Counted from the first letter of the stretch, positions 45,405 to 54,438 are shown. The stretch is DNA of 64,000 nt from Shewanella sp. Isolate13 (GCF_022398325.1 NZ_JAKEVD010000005.1:17160-81159), one strand, 5' to 3'. The notes: generated by a model from the sequence alone, not told the origin. Made by a program: numbers and translations.

Positions 45405-45537
45405 GATTGTAACACGATTATGGAAGTTGGCTTTGATGTTACATTGAGTGTTACTTAAAACTCAAGCTGCTATAGGATGCTAAAAAACTCCAGTGGACGC
45501 TAAGTTGTTGATTTTATTGTTTTGCAGGCAGAAAAAA

Positions 45538-45560
45538 AGACGTCCTGAGACGTCTTTGTT
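45538..45560 (-). terminator. Terminator brought in beside tmRNA
   Basis: On the minus strand, AGACGTC/GACGTCT arms (AGACGTCTCAGGACGTCT) are followed by T7. It stands right after the tmRNA 3' end, inside the island, and replaces the displaced original terminator near 19602-19644. Confidence 0.75.
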
Positions 45561-45567
45561 CCTATAT

Positions 45568-45589
45568 TTGGTGGAGGCGGCGGGGCTCG
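45568..45589 (-). repeat. Right attachment repeat (tmRNA 3' end)
   Basis: This is the second copy of the 22-bp direct repeat. It overlaps the functional tmRNA 3' end and the T-arm, so insertion kept ssrA intact. Confidence 0.85.
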
Positions 45590-45924
45590 AACCCGCGTCC
45601 AAAAAGCCTACATCCTCGGCACTACATGCTTAGTCTCTCTTTTGGTTAACCAAGTACACTCCGAAAGACAGGATTGCAATTGGCGAGTCCAGTACTGTTT
45701 CGCGGTTCACCCCTGAACAAGGTTCCCTCGCTATCAAATGTAAAGGTGACCATCTATATACTCTGCCCATTTGAGAAACGTGAGCAAGATGGCTAGCTAG
45801 CCTAAGCTGCTAGAGCGTAGTTATCGTCGTTTGCAACTATAACTGTGCGGCTTTTTACGAGGCCAACCGCCCCTCGGCATGCTCCTAGGGTTTCGTGAAT
45901 CTTGTCGAATCCAGAATCGCCCCC
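45569..45924 (-). ncRNA. ssrA: Transfer-messenger RNA (tmRNA)
   Basis: This 356-nt RNA begins GGGGGCGATTCTGGATTCGAC and ends CGCCTCCACCA; the ends pair as a 7-bp acceptor stem with one G-U. The tag region at 45802-45834 encodes ANDDNYALAA then TAG, the standard proteolysis tag with D in place of E at position 4. The alanine resume codon is GCA. It works with SmpB, encoded just upstream, to rescue stalled ribosomes. Confidence 0.97.
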
Positions 45925-46025
45925 AAGTACAAACTGATTGTAACCCGTGTATTCCCTTATAAACAAGGATAAATAGTACAAGTTAAATCGATTGTTCGTT
46001 ATCCGTACGCTTTTTCCGTTGTAAC

Positions 46026-46520
46026 TTATTGTTGAACGGCTTTTTTCATCGTACGTGATTTTTCAATCTTCCACTCGCGCTCTTTGGTGTCATCACGCTT
46101 GTCGTGTTCTTTCTTACCTTTACCTAGGCCAATTTCAATCTTGACCCATGCACCTTTTCGCCAGTACATAGAGATAGGTACGATAGAATAGCCTTGACGA
46201 TCCACTAAGCCTTGTAACTTGTCCAGCTCGCGACGGTTAAGCAGTAGCTTACGATCACGCATAGGATCACATACCACATGTGTCGATGCAGTATTGAGTG
46301 GAGTGATAGTGCAACCAAATAGGTAAGCTTCACCATTTCTCAGGAACACATAGCTCTCAGATAGGTTTACTTTACCCACACGAATTGCTTTTACTTCCCA
46401 GCCCATTAAGGACAAGCCAGCTTCAAATTTTTCTTCAAATTTGTAGTCGAAAGTGGCGCGTTTATTACGTGCTATCGTCGCTGGTGGGTTCTTTGATTTC
46501 TTTGCATTATTCTTAGCCAT
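46026..46520 (-). CDS. smpB: SsrA-binding protein SmpB
   Basis: The 164-residue protein has the SmpB barrel motifs [39 protein letters not shown] and [12 protein letters not shown], with a basic C-terminal tail ([16 protein letters not shown]). It binds tmRNA and helps it enter stalled ribosomes. It lies on the same strand as ssrA, the usual gammaproteobacterial order. Confidence 0.98.
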   Translation of the reverse strand: MAKNNAKKSKNPPATIARNKRATFDYKFEEKFEAGLSLMGWEVKAIRVGKVNLSESYVFLRNGEAYLFGCTITPLNTASTHVVCDPMRDRKLLLNRRELDKLQGLVDRQGYSIVPISMYWRKGAWVKIEIGLGKGKKEHDKRDDTKEREWKIEKSRTMKKAVQQ

Positions 46521-46713
46521 AGGCAGCCATTATACTCGCGCTAAGCAAATATGGAATTGGCCAAATCAATTTATTACAAGTTTTATCTCTTTGCCGAGAG
46601 AGTTTGTCTGCTTTTTAGGCGCTCAATAGGCTAGCACAGTATCAAAGATGCGTTTTTTTGTGTTCATGTTAAAATCGGCGTTTCGTGTTTAATTACTGAG
46701 TACCATTCGACAG

Positions 46714-47145
46714 ATGCCGCAAATTTCTCGCAGTGTATTAGTGCGCTTCAGCGCGATGCAGATGTATGACCTAGTCAATGATGTTGAGTCTTATAAAGAG
46801 TTCTTGCCCGGTTGTGTCGGGGGCAAGGTCCTAGAATTTGATGGCAAAACCATGGTCGCCTCGGTGGATGTTGCAAAGGCGGGGATCAGTAAAACCTTTA
46901 CCACACGCAATCAGGTTATTCCTGGTAAAAGTATTCAACTGCAGTTAGAGAGCGGTCCGTTTAAAGAACTTGTTGGTGAGTGGAAGTTTACCGAACTGAC
47001 CGAAGATGCCTGCAAGGTCGAGTTTGAGTTGAGTTTTGAGTTCTCAAGCTCTATTGCCGACTTGGCTTTTGGTAAAATATTTAAAGAGTTGATGGCGTCA
47101 ATGGTGACGGCATTTACCAGCCGCGCAAAGGTGATTTATCAATGA
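46714..47145 (+). CDS. ratA: RatA/Coq10-family START-like protein
   Basis: The 143-residue protein has the COQ10/START motifs ISRSVLVRFSAMQMYDLVNDVESYKEFLPGC in pieces and GPFKELVGEWKF. RatA/YfjG is the partner of RnfH in this conserved locus and has been linked to 70S ribosome association and to quinone binding. The TGA overlaps the next start (ATGA). Confidence 0.93.
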   Translation: MPQISRSVLVRFSAMQMYDLVNDVESYKEFLPGCVGGKVLEFDGKTMVASVDVAKAGISKTFTTRNQVIPGKSIQLQLESGPFKELVGEWKFTELTEDACKVEFELSFEFSSSIADLAFGKIFKELMASMVTAFTSRAKVIYQ

Positions 47146-47474
47146 GTAACGAACCAACCCCATTTATAGTTGAAGTGATCTATGCGCTGCCCAAGCAGCA
47201 AAAGCTGATTAAGGTTAATGTCACGCCGGGAGCCACTTGTATTGAGGCGGTCAAATTAAGTGACATGCAGCTTTATTTCCCAGAGATTGACCTAGATACC
47301 GTCAAGCTTGGCATTTTTAGCCGCTTAGTTAAACACGACGAGGTGTTACAGCCAGGGCAGAGGGTTGAGATCTATCGCCCATTGATCGCCGACCCTAAAG
47401 ATGTGCGCCGTAAGCGAGCTGAGAAGGCCAAAGACGAAGGCCGAGTCAATAAGAAGACTGGTAGTAAGCTTTAA
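47142..47474 (+). CDS. rnfH: RnfH-family ubiquitin-like protein
   Basis: The 110-residue protein has the RnfH fold segments FIVEVIYALPKQQKLI, GATCIEAVKLSDM and RVEIYRPLIADPKDVRRKRAE. It is ubiquitin-like (beta-grasp). The start overlaps the ratA stop codon, so the two are cotranslated. Function is not firmly known. Confidence 0.95.
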   Translation: MSNEPTPFIVEVIYALPKQQKLIKVNVTPGATCIEAVKLSDMQLYFPEIDLDTVKLGIFSRLVKHDEVLQPGQRVEIYRPLIADPKDVRRKRAEKAKDEGRVNKKTGSKL

Positions 47475-47495
47475 TAAACCTCAGTGGTTTTAATA

Positions 47496-47531
47496 AAAAA
47501 TGGCGATGCCCAAAAGGGAATCGCCATTTTT
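47496..47531. terminator. Bidirectional terminator between rnfH and bamE
   Basis: AAAAAATGGCGAT and ATCGCCATTTTT form a 12-bp stem around a short loop, with T-runs on both strands. It terminates both convergent genes. Confidence 0.85.
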
Positions 47532-47561
47532 GTATTCATCTCAGTGGTTAGTTATTTAAAG

Positions 47562-48056
47562 TTATTCAAACTTTTCAGAGAGTGTCTCAGGTTGAGTTTC
47601 TTTCTCTTCAACTAACGGTTCTGCCTGAGGGCGTTGTTCTGGGATCAGTGGCTCACCTTCAGGTGTATTGATCTCAGGTAACTTACTTTCTTCGAGCGGT
47701 GTACTGAACTCAGGACTTAGCTCATAATCGCCTTTCACTTCGACAAGTTTATCACCATCAAAGTTAATAATAAGTTCTTTATGGATGATGCTCGCATCAC
47801 GACCACTCTTGTAGTGGTAGACGTAATACCAAGTGTCGTCAGAAAAACTGTCGCGTAAAACCGGACGACCAAGCACGTATTCAACCTGCTCTTTAGTCAT
47901 ATCAATACGCAACTTTTCGACTTGCTGTTTCTCCATATAGTTACCCTGAGGAATATCAGGCTTATAGATCAACCAGTCAAAAACACCACAGCCACTAAGT
48001 GATAACGAGAGCGCAGCAGCGCCCAAAAGGGTAAGACTTTTCTTTTTAATTGTCAT
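47562..48056 (-). CDS. bamE: Outer-membrane assembly lipoprotein BamE (SmpA)
   Basis: The 164-residue lipoprotein has signal peptide lipobox LSGC, then YKPDIPQGNYMEKQQVEKLR and MTKEQVEYVLGRPVLRDSF, then WYYVYHYKSG, all typical of BamE. The C-terminal tail is Pro/Glu-rich and longer than in E. coli. It is part of the BAM complex that inserts outer-membrane barrels. Confidence 0.95.
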   Translation of the reverse strand: MTIKKKSLTLLGAAALSLSLSGCGVFDWLIYKPDIPQGNYMEKQQVEKLRIDMTKEQVEYVLGRPVLRDSFSDDTWYYVYHYKSGRDASIIHKELIINFDGDKLVEVKGDYELSPEFSTPLEESKLPEINTPEGEPLIPEQRPQAEPLVEEKETQPETLSEKFE

Positions 48057-48575
48057 TGAATGCGCTACTTCATAAAAATCTGTCGGTCATAATACCCAAG
48101 CACTCCCCCTTATGACAAGGGCTATTGCGTCAAGCCGTGCTTGGAGCGTAATTCTTTAGTTCAATACAGGATTTAACATTAAACCCTAATTAATGATTAT
48201 ATGGAGTCGGAAATACCTAAGAAGTTCATTATCTATAGATATCCAGCTGATTAGTCGCTTCGTTTTGTCATTTAATCTTAGATAAGACCACCTTGTTATC
48301 TACCTCAAACAATTCACTTTATCTTACTGATAAGAAAGCTTTAACTGAAAGTCACACATGCCACTTTAAGAAAGAAGACCCACTAGTCTAATTCTGGTTT
48401 AAGTTGCAGAAATGTTGTGTTAAGTTAACATTGTTTCTTCATGAAATTTAAGCCTTTAAACCTAACCTTAGAAATCCAAGTATGAAGCCAAAGCCTTGAA
48501 AGTTAAGCTTTGGTCAGCGGCTGTATAGAATGAGCTAGAACAAGAATAAAGTTTACATCGATAGGCAGAGAGTAG
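48057..48575. other. Divergent upstream region of the borosin locus
   Basis: The 519-bp AT-rich gap separates bamE from the borosin methyltransferase gene. A GCAGAGAG ribosome site precedes the ATG at 48576. I see no other gene; a long-leader promoter may lie here. Confidence 0.4.
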
Positions 48576-49379
48576 ATGACAACAGAAAAAGGATCTTTGG
48601 TTTGTGTCGGCACCGGGCTTAATTTAGCCGGGCAGATTAGCGTATTGAGCAAAAGCTATATTGAGCACGCTGATGTGGTGTTCTCTCTGGTGCCGGATGG
48701 GTTTGCCCAGCACTGGCTTGAGTCGCTCAATCAAGATGTGCGCAGCCTTCAGCCCTATTATGCCCAAGAGGGAGAAGTTAAAAACCGCCGCGATACCTAC
48801 GAGCAGATGGTGGCCGCTATTCTGGAACAAGTGCGTCTAGGCAAAAAAGTCGTCTGCGCTTTATACGGTCACCCAGGCGTGTTTGCTTGTGTCTCGCATT
48901 TTGCGATTGCTCAGGCAAGAGAAGAGGGCTATCAGGCACAAATGGAGCCGGGTATTTCCGCAGAAGCCTGTTTATGGGCGGATGTCGGTATCGATCCGGG
49001 GGCTTCTGGTCATCAAAGCTTCGAAGCCAGTCAATTTATGTTCTATAAGCACATACCTGATCCAACAACCCACCTCTTGTTATGGCAGATAGGCATTGCC
49101 GGTGAGCACACCTTAACCGAATTTCATACTTCATCAGACAGGTTACAGGTGTTAGTGGAGCAACTTAATGAGTGGTACCCGCTAGAGCATGAAGTCGTAC
49201 TCTATGAGGCGCCTAATTTACCAACTCAATCTCCGAGAATCGAGAGGGTAGCTTTGAAGCAACTGCCATTTGCGCAGCTTTCATCTATTACCACCTTGCT
49301 CATTCCGCCTTCGCGGGAACTTGAGTTTAACCATGAGGTATTGGCCAAGCTTGGGATCACCGCTGATGATTTGGGTTAA
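48576..49379 (+). CDS. sonM: Borosin alpha-N-methyltransferase, SonM type
   Basis: The 267-residue tetrapyrrole-methylase-fold enzyme starts KGSLVCVGTGLNLAGQ. It has QPYYAQEGEVKNRRDTYEQM in parts and CALYGHPGVFA, the same segments as SonM of Shewanella oneidensis, which N-methylates the backbone of its separate precursor SonA using SAM. From the OphMA/SonM alignment I recall, Y62, R71, Y75 and Y97 fall on catalytic positions. The stand-alone form, with the precursor encoded separately downstream, makes this a split borosin. Codon use is like the surrounding chromosome. Confidence 0.92.
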   Translation: MTTEKGSLVCVGTGLNLAGQISVLSKSYIEHADVVFSLVPDGFAQHWLESLNQDVRSLQPYYAQEGEVKNRRDTYEQMVAAILEQVRLGKKVVCALYGHPGVFACVSHFAIAQAREEGYQAQMEPGISAEACLWADVGIDPGASGHQSFEASQFMFYKHIPDPTTHLLLWQIGIAGEHTLTEFHTSSDRLQVLVEQLNEWYPLEHEVVLYEAPNLPTQSPRIERVALKQLPFAQLSSITTLLIPPSRELEFNHEVLAKLGITADDLG

Positions 49380-49426
49380 TTGTCTTGCCGGTAATGGCAT
49401 GATAATTAGGTGTTTTAATGCGTGCT

Positions 49427-49450
49427 GAACCTGCGTTTAATGGCAGGTTC
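49427..49450 (+). promoter_or_regulatory. Hairpin between methyltransferase and precursor genes
   Basis: GAACCTGC and GCAGGTTC (arms 49427-49434 and 49443-49450) form a perfect 8-bp stem with an 8-nt loop. No T-run follows, so it may protect or process the mRNA rather than terminate it. Confidence 0.4.
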
Positions 49451-49574
49451 AAGTGAATTGAAGTAATAGCAGTTAGAGTGTTAACGGCTAAATAAAGTAG
49501 ATAAGTAAAATAAGAAAATTACAGTAAGAAACCAAAAACAACCAAAGATGTTCATTTAAATTAAGGGAATAAAA

Positions 49575-49790
49575 ATGTCAAAGTTTAATGAGTTTTTCGA
49601 GAAGTTAGGTTCAGATGCCAAGTTGTTAGAAGAGTATAAGCAAGATCCTCAAGGTGTGATGCAGGCTAACGGCTTAAGTGATGATGAAATCCAAGCGGTA
49701 ATGTCGGGTGATGACAACCAGATTAAATCACTATCAGGTGGTCAGAATTATCGTTCGCTTATTTTGATCCATTCATTTGATAAAAAATAA
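49575..49790 (+). CDS. sonA: Borosin precursor peptide, SonA type
   Basis: The 71-residue protein has an N-terminal helical borosin-binding domain (FFEKLGSDAKLLEEYKQDP, then VMQANGLSDDEIQAVMSGDD). After a SLSGG linker the C-terminal core is NYRSLILIHSFDKK. By alignment to SonA, which I recall is methylated at residues 63 and 65, the targets here would be I63 and I65. AAGGGAAT precedes the ATG. The precursor starts 195 nt after the methyltransferase stop codon. Confidence 0.9.
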   Translation: MSKFNEFFEKLGSDAKLLEEYKQDPQGVMQANGLSDDEIQAVMSGDDNQIKSLSGGQNYRSLILIHSFDKK

Positions 49791-49793
49791 AGT

Positions 49794-51581
49794 ATGAAAT
49801 TAATTGTAGTTTTATGCCTTACTTTTATTCTTTTCTGTCCAGTTTATGGGGCGGAAAGTAAGGTTAGCTACGATTTAGCCTTGTCTCAAATTGACAAGGC
49901 AATTAGCTCTTCTCCTGAAGAAGTCGAGGAGTTAATAGATAATTTGCTTACTTCTTGGGATGGGCTAACCCAACAGCAGCAATTTAGATTGATTGTTTAT
50001 CAAGCTATTCAAAAGAGCTATGCAGGAGAGTATCAATCTTCTAAGGAGTTATTGCTAAGCGTTGAAAGTTATGAAGTAAGTGATGAACTATTGACGGATA
50101 TTTATCAATATCAATCCGCAAATTTACTTGGTTTACGACAGTATAGCGAAGCATTTCAGTTGATGGATAGCTACCTAAAAAAAATTAAGGTAGACGATGA
50201 TCTTGATACTAAGGCTGGCGCCTATGTTAGGTTGGCTAATTTAGCGTTAAACCTAGATGCTAATGAAGAGCTTAGAGAATATAGTGAGCGGGCGCTTTTA
50301 TATACTAAAGAAGGTAATAGCCGGCTTCGTTGCTTTTCACTAATTTTGAGTTCATATGCAGACTTGAATGAATTTAAATACTTACAAGCCGAGAAAGGGT
50401 TTGCTCGGAGTAAGGAATATTGTGAAAACAAAGGATTTCCGTTATTTGGCTTTGTATCTGAAAAAGGCTTGGCAGAAATTGCTATAAAAGGAAATAAATA
50501 TAAAGACGCTGAAATAATGCTTAACAAAGTTCTCGATGGATACAATAAGTATAATTATAACTTTGAAATCGTAAGTGTTCATGCCTTACTCGCTGAAACG
50601 AAGCTATTGCTAAAAAAGTTTTCTGAAGCGGAGGAGTTTGCGAATCGAGTGATGATTTTAAGTGATGAGCCTAGTCACATAAAATATAAAGCGATTGCCG
50701 CGAAAGTACTGTCACAGAGCTATGTTGAGTCAAAGCAGTATCAGCTTGCCTATGATTACCTTGAGTCTCACCAGAACTATACAAGTTTGATCCATGATGA
50801 TACCAAAGCTAAGGCCAATGCGTACCAGATGGCCAAGTTTAAACACCAAGAGCAGGCACGGGAAATCGCATTACTTAACCAGGAACGGCAGTTAGTAGAA
50901 GCTCAGAAAGAATTAGACCAAGCCGATCGTACTAATGATGTCATGATTATGACAATGCTGACTGGCAGCGTAGTGTTCTTATCGTTATTTTTGCTATATA
51001 GCCACAGGCAAAAGCTACGTTACCGTAAGTTGGCGTTAACAGACAGGCTAACGGGGGTTTATAACCGTGGTGCAGGTCAGGACTTTGCCGAGAACGAGTT
51101 TGTACAGGTAAGCCTGCGGAAAGCACACTTTTCTGTGGTTGTGCTTGACTTAGATCTGTTTAAAAACATCAATGACAGCTTCGGTCATGCAACCGGAGAC
51201 TGGGTGCTAAAACATGTGGTGTCGGTGATCAAACCACTTATTCGCGATAGCGACATTTTTACTCGTATGGGAGGTGAAGAGTTTGCCCTGTTTCTGCCCT
51301 ATTCCTGCGAGCAAACAGCACTGAAGATTGCCGAGCGTTGTAAGGACGCGATAGAAGCGATTGATACCAAGTACTCAGGGCATGTGTTTAACATTAGTGC
51401 GAGCTTTGGTGTATCGAGTAATGACCGAGAGGATCTCAGTTTAGATCCAGTTTTAAAGCGTGCCGATATTGCACTTTATGCATCGAAACACTCGGGTCGT
51501 AATAGGGTGACGTTATATAGTCCAGAGCTTGAGCAGCAGTGCAAAAGCGGCGAGACTCAGCGCTCACTGGTATTTAATTAA
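49794..51581 (+). CDS. TPR-sensor diguanylate cyclase
   Basis: The 595-residue protein has a signal-anchor start (MKLIVVLCLTFILFCPVYGA), then a periplasmic helical region of about 330 residues with TPR-like repeats (for example YQSANLLGLRQYSEAF). A transmembrane helix near 384-405 follows (TGSVVFLSLFLLYSH), then a cytoplasmic GGDEF domain with RMGGEEFALFLPY, giving a GGEEF active site. It makes c-di-GMP. The ATG lies 3 nt after the precursor stop codon, so cotranslation with the borosin precursor is likely. Confidence 0.9.
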   Translation: MKLIVVLCLTFILFCPVYGAESKVSYDLALSQIDKAISSSPEEVEELIDNLLTSWDGLTQQQQFRLIVYQAIQKSYAGEYQSSKELLLSVESYEVSDELLTDIYQYQSANLLGLRQYSEAFQLMDSYLKKIKVDDDLDTKAGAYVRLANLALNLDANEELREYSERALLYTKEGNSRLRCFSLILSSYADLNEFKYLQAEKGFARSKEYCENKGFPLFGFVSEKGLAEIAIKGNKYKDAEIMLNKVLDGYNKYNYNFEIVSVHALLAETKLLLKKFSEAEEFANRVMILSDEPSHIKYKAIAAKVLSQSYVESKQYQLAYDYLESHQNYTSLIHDDTKAKANAYQMAKFKHQEQAREIALLNQERQLVEAQKELDQADRTNDVMIMTMLTGSVVFLSLFLLYSHRQKLRYRKLALTDRLTGVYNRGAGQDFAENEFVQVSLRKAHFSVVVLDLDLFKNINDSFGHATGDWVLKHVVSVIKPLIRDSDIFTRMGGEEFALFLPYSCEQTALKIAERCKDAIEAIDTKYSGHVFNISASFGVSSNDREDLSLDPVLKRADIALYASKHSGRNRVTLYSPELEQQCKSGETQRSLVFN

Positions 51582-52661
51582 CATTCGATCACTATCTAAT
51601 GAGTTTCTAGCTAGGCCTGAGTTTTGAGCGAGCCAGGTTTAGTTAGAATAAAGACAGAGTTGAGCGACTCCAGCAGATAACAATAATCGATATTGTTCAT
51701 TCCCGGCTATTAAGCTTAACCGTTATTCTCTAAGGCCTTAAGCGCCATTTCTGTTATGTTTATTAGTTGCTAATCCGACTAAGCCGCTTCTTAGCTTATC
51801 AACCCCTCACCCTTCACCTTACCCTTTGTCTGGTTCACTTAGCCTGTTCATTTAAACTTGTTCAATTAATCTAGCTCAATGATATTAGCCGATATCCGTC
51901 TGTTGTAGCGCCTGTTTAGGGGGGAATTTAAACTTTTTTCGGCTTGAACCAATGTTTTTTGAGATGTTGGTCACTATTTATCGTCAAGGAATCAATAATA
52001 GTCCAGTCTCGCTTATATCTCGTTAACGTAAACGTAAGATTAAAACGGGTGTTTGAAAATGGTCTCGTCTGATCCTTATTTAAGTTTTTGTTTTAATGAG
52101 CTTTTATAGATTAACCTAGAGGTGAGGAGTAAACGCAGTGCTGAATCGATATGATGTTAGCTTAAGCTTTTTACTGGCAAGTTAGGTTAACGCTGTGAAA
52201 TATAATAACGAACTTAGTTTTACTCCTCGCTCTATGGTCAATTTGTCTTACAAGTCTTAGTTCTTAAGCTCCATAATTTGTCTTTATTGGGTTTTATCTA
52301 GCTTAATCAATTAGTTGTCTTATTGGTTTTTACGGTGTGTTTGTGAGTTAACGCAGCTGAAACTGCGCTTTACTGGCATCGGCGGAGACGCTGCAGACTT
52401 GCAACTAAAACTTTTAGTCAGTAGGTTTTGTTGTAAATCAACAGATGCCGACTTAGGGCGCTTAGCACCAACGCACAAGTTATATGGCTTAGCCCATATG
52501 GGGATAAGCCATAAGAAATAAGTCATAGGTTTGAAGGCTCGAAGCAAGCATTACTATGAGAGGGTGGGTGTTTTGAGCTTTTAAGCTTGCACACTGACGA
52601 CCGAATGCTGTCAATGTTTGGTGTCATCGAGGATATGGGAAAGTTTTAGGAGATATAAAAG
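51582..52661. other. Large intergenic region with inverted repeats
   Basis: About 1,080 bp with no credible gene. Within it, 52375-52449 is a nested imperfect palindrome (CAACTAAAAC/GTTTTGTTG inside GGCATC/GATGCC), and 52483-52513 is a hairpin with TATGGCTTA/TAAGCCATA arms. The short frames at 52315-52547 run over these repeats and are not believed. The sequence may be a small mobile repeat or an upstream regulatory RNA of aceB. Confidence 0.4.
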
Positions 52662-54296
52662 ATGACTGAGCAACTAACTGCATTAGAAAGCGCTGACACA
52701 TTGGTGTCGAGCCAAGAGTTACAGATTATCGGGCCTACAGTTGCAGAGCAGGAACAGGTGCTGACCGAAGGCACACTGTGTTTACTTAAAGCCTTGTGTA
52801 AGCAGTTTGCTCCTGAGGTGCCGAATTTATTAGCCAACAGACAGGCTAAGCAAGCGCGCTTCGATTCAGGTGAGTTGCCCGATTTTTTAGAGGAAACTAA
52901 ATCGCTACGCCAGCGAGACTGGCAGATCCGCGGCATTCCCAAAGACTTGCAAGACAGGCGTGTAGAGATCACAGGTCCTGTGGATCGCAAGATGGTGATT
53001 AATGCGCTTAATGCTAATGCCAAAGTGTTTATGGCCGACTTTGAAGATTCATTGGCTCCTAGTTGGCATAAAGTAGTACAAGGACAAATTAACCTGCGTG
53101 ATGCAGTAAATGGTGATATTAGCTACACAGCTGAAACAGGTAAGCATTACTCTCTGAGTGACAATCCTGCTGTACTCGTCTGCCGAGTGCGTGGCCTACA
53201 TATGCAAGAGCGGCACGTACAGTTTGGTGGCGTTGCCATTCCCGCTGGCTTGTTTGATTTTTGTGTCTACTTCTACAATAACTATCGCAAGTTGCTCAGC
53301 AAAGGTAGTGGACCTTACTTTTATATCCCTAAGCTAGAGAGTCATTTAGAGGCAAGGTGGTGGGCAAAAGTGTTTGCCTTTGTTGAAGAGCGTTTCTGCC
53401 TGCAGCCAGGCACGATTAAGTGCACCTGCCTAATTGAAACGCTTCCGGCAGTGTTTGAGATGGATGAGATCTTGTATGAGCTGCGCTCTAACATAGTTGC
53501 CCTGAACTGTGGCCGTTGGGACTATATCTTTAGCTATATTAAAACCCTAAATAACCATAGTGATAGAGTGCTGCCCGATAGGCAGTCGGTCACCATGGAT
53601 AAGCCATTCTTAAGTGCCTACTCTCGCTTGCTGATCAAAACCTGTCATAAGCGTGGCGCCTTAGCCATGGGCGGCATGGCGGCCTTTATTCCCTCCAAGG
53701 ATGCGCAGATTAACCAGCAAGTGTTGGCTAAGGTTAAGCAAGATAAGCAGTTAGAAGCGCGTAATGGTCATGATGGGACTTGGGTTGCTCATCCAGGGCT
53801 GGCCGACACTGCAATGGCCATTTTTAACGAGTACATAGGTGAAGATCATATCAATCAACTACACATTACCCGCGATGTTGATGCGCCTATTCACGCCAGA
53901 GAGTTACTCGAACCCGCAAAGGGCGAGTGCACGGAGGCGGGTATGCGTCTCAATATTCGAATCGCACTGCAATATATCGAGTCTTGGATTAATGGCAACG
54001 GCTGTGTCCCTATTTACGGATTGATGGAAGATGCGGCCACCGCCGAAATATCTCGTACCTCTATCTGGCAGTGGATTAAGCATCGTCAGCAATTATCCTC
54101 AGGAGAGGTGGTGACTCCATCGCTATTTAAACAGATGTTGGTGGAAGAGCTTGCCAATGTGAAAGATGAAGTGGGAGCAGATCGTTTCACCCATGGTCGA
54201 TTTACTCAGGCGGCAGTGCTGCTAGAGCAGATCACTACTTCAGATGTTCTGGTCGATTTCTTAACAGAGCCGGGATATCAAATGCTGGTGGAGTAA
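52662..54296 (+). CDS. aceB: Malate synthase A
   Basis: The 544-residue malate synthase A has VFMADFEDSLAPSWHKVVQG near residue 127, PAGLFDFCVYFYNNYR, CTCLIETLPAVFEMDEI, and NIVALNCGRWDYIFSY, with the catalytic Asp in GLMEDAATAEISR. It condenses glyoxylate with acetyl-CoA in the glyoxylate bypass. Length matches AceB (about 530-545). The gene normally next to it, isocitrate lyase, is not present within 5 kb downstream. Confidence 0.97.
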   Translation: MTEQLTALESADTLVSSQELQIIGPTVAEQEQVLTEGTLCLLKALCKQFAPEVPNLLANRQAKQARFDSGELPDFLEETKSLRQRDWQIRGIPKDLQDRRVEITGPVDRKMVINALNANAKVFMADFEDSLAPSWHKVVQGQINLRDAVNGDISYTAETGKHYSLSDNPAVLVCRVRGLHMQERHVQFGGVAIPAGLFDFCVYFYNNYRKLLSKGSGPYFYIPKLESHLEARWWAKVFAFVEERFCLQPGTIKCTCLIETLPAVFEMDEILYELRSNIVALNCGRWDYIFSYIKTLNNHSDRVLPDRQSVTMDKPFLSAYSRLLIKTCHKRGALAMGGMAAFIPSKDAQINQQVLAKVKQDKQLEARNGHDGTWVAHPGLADTAMAIFNEYIGEDHINQLHITRDVDAPIHARELLEPAKGECTEAGMRLNIRIALQYIESWINGNGCVPIYGLMEDAATAEISRTSIWQWIKHRQQLSSGEVVTPSLFKQMLVEELANVKDEVGADRFTHGRFTQAAVLLEQITTSDVLVDFLTEPGYQMLVE

Positions 54297-54340
54297 GCCC
54301 CATCTTATAAAAGTTTGGCTGCATTTTGTAGCTTGTGTCC

Positions 54341-54375
54341 CCCGCACAGTATTCCTACGTGCTGTGCGGGTTTTT
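54341..54375 (+). terminator. Terminator after aceB
   Basis: CCCGCACAG and CTGTGCGGG arms (54341-54349 and 54362-54370) followed by TTTTT form a strong intrinsic terminator. Confidence 0.85.
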
Positions 54376-54415
54376 ATTCGTTACCCTTTTTGTATCATTT
54401 TTGCTTGTGATTATC

Positions 54416-54438
54416 GGCTCTTCGGAGCCTTTTTTTTT
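54416..54438 (+). terminator. Second UUCG terminator
   Basis: GGCTC-TTCG-GAGCC followed by nine T residues is a compact intrinsic terminator, only about 45 nt after the first. Two strong terminators without a gene between them suggest a deleted gene. Confidence 0.85.

Larger units (their letters stand above)
19668..45589. mobile_element. ssrA-integrated genomic island carrying defence-like genes
   Basis: About 25.9 kb lie between two 22-bp direct repeats of the tmRNA 3' end. A P4-type tyrosine integrase lies directly beside the tmRNA end of the element, the usual arrangement for ssrA-targeting islands. The interior is AT-rich, has many strand switches and orphan genes, a decayed second integrase, an IS66 remnant, a serine recombinase and AlpA/YfjJ-type element genes. 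It appears to be two accreted elements. Cargo includes a viperin, TerB/PH, DprA/HAD-phosphoribosyltransferase and KAP NTPase genes. No conjugation or capsid genes were seen, so transfer would need help. Confidence 0.85.

Noticed and set aside
52315..52547. Frames of 68 and 75 codons on both strands and a possible integron attC site
   Set aside because: The frames cover the inverted repeats, and the repeat lacks the paired R/L core boxes expected of attC.
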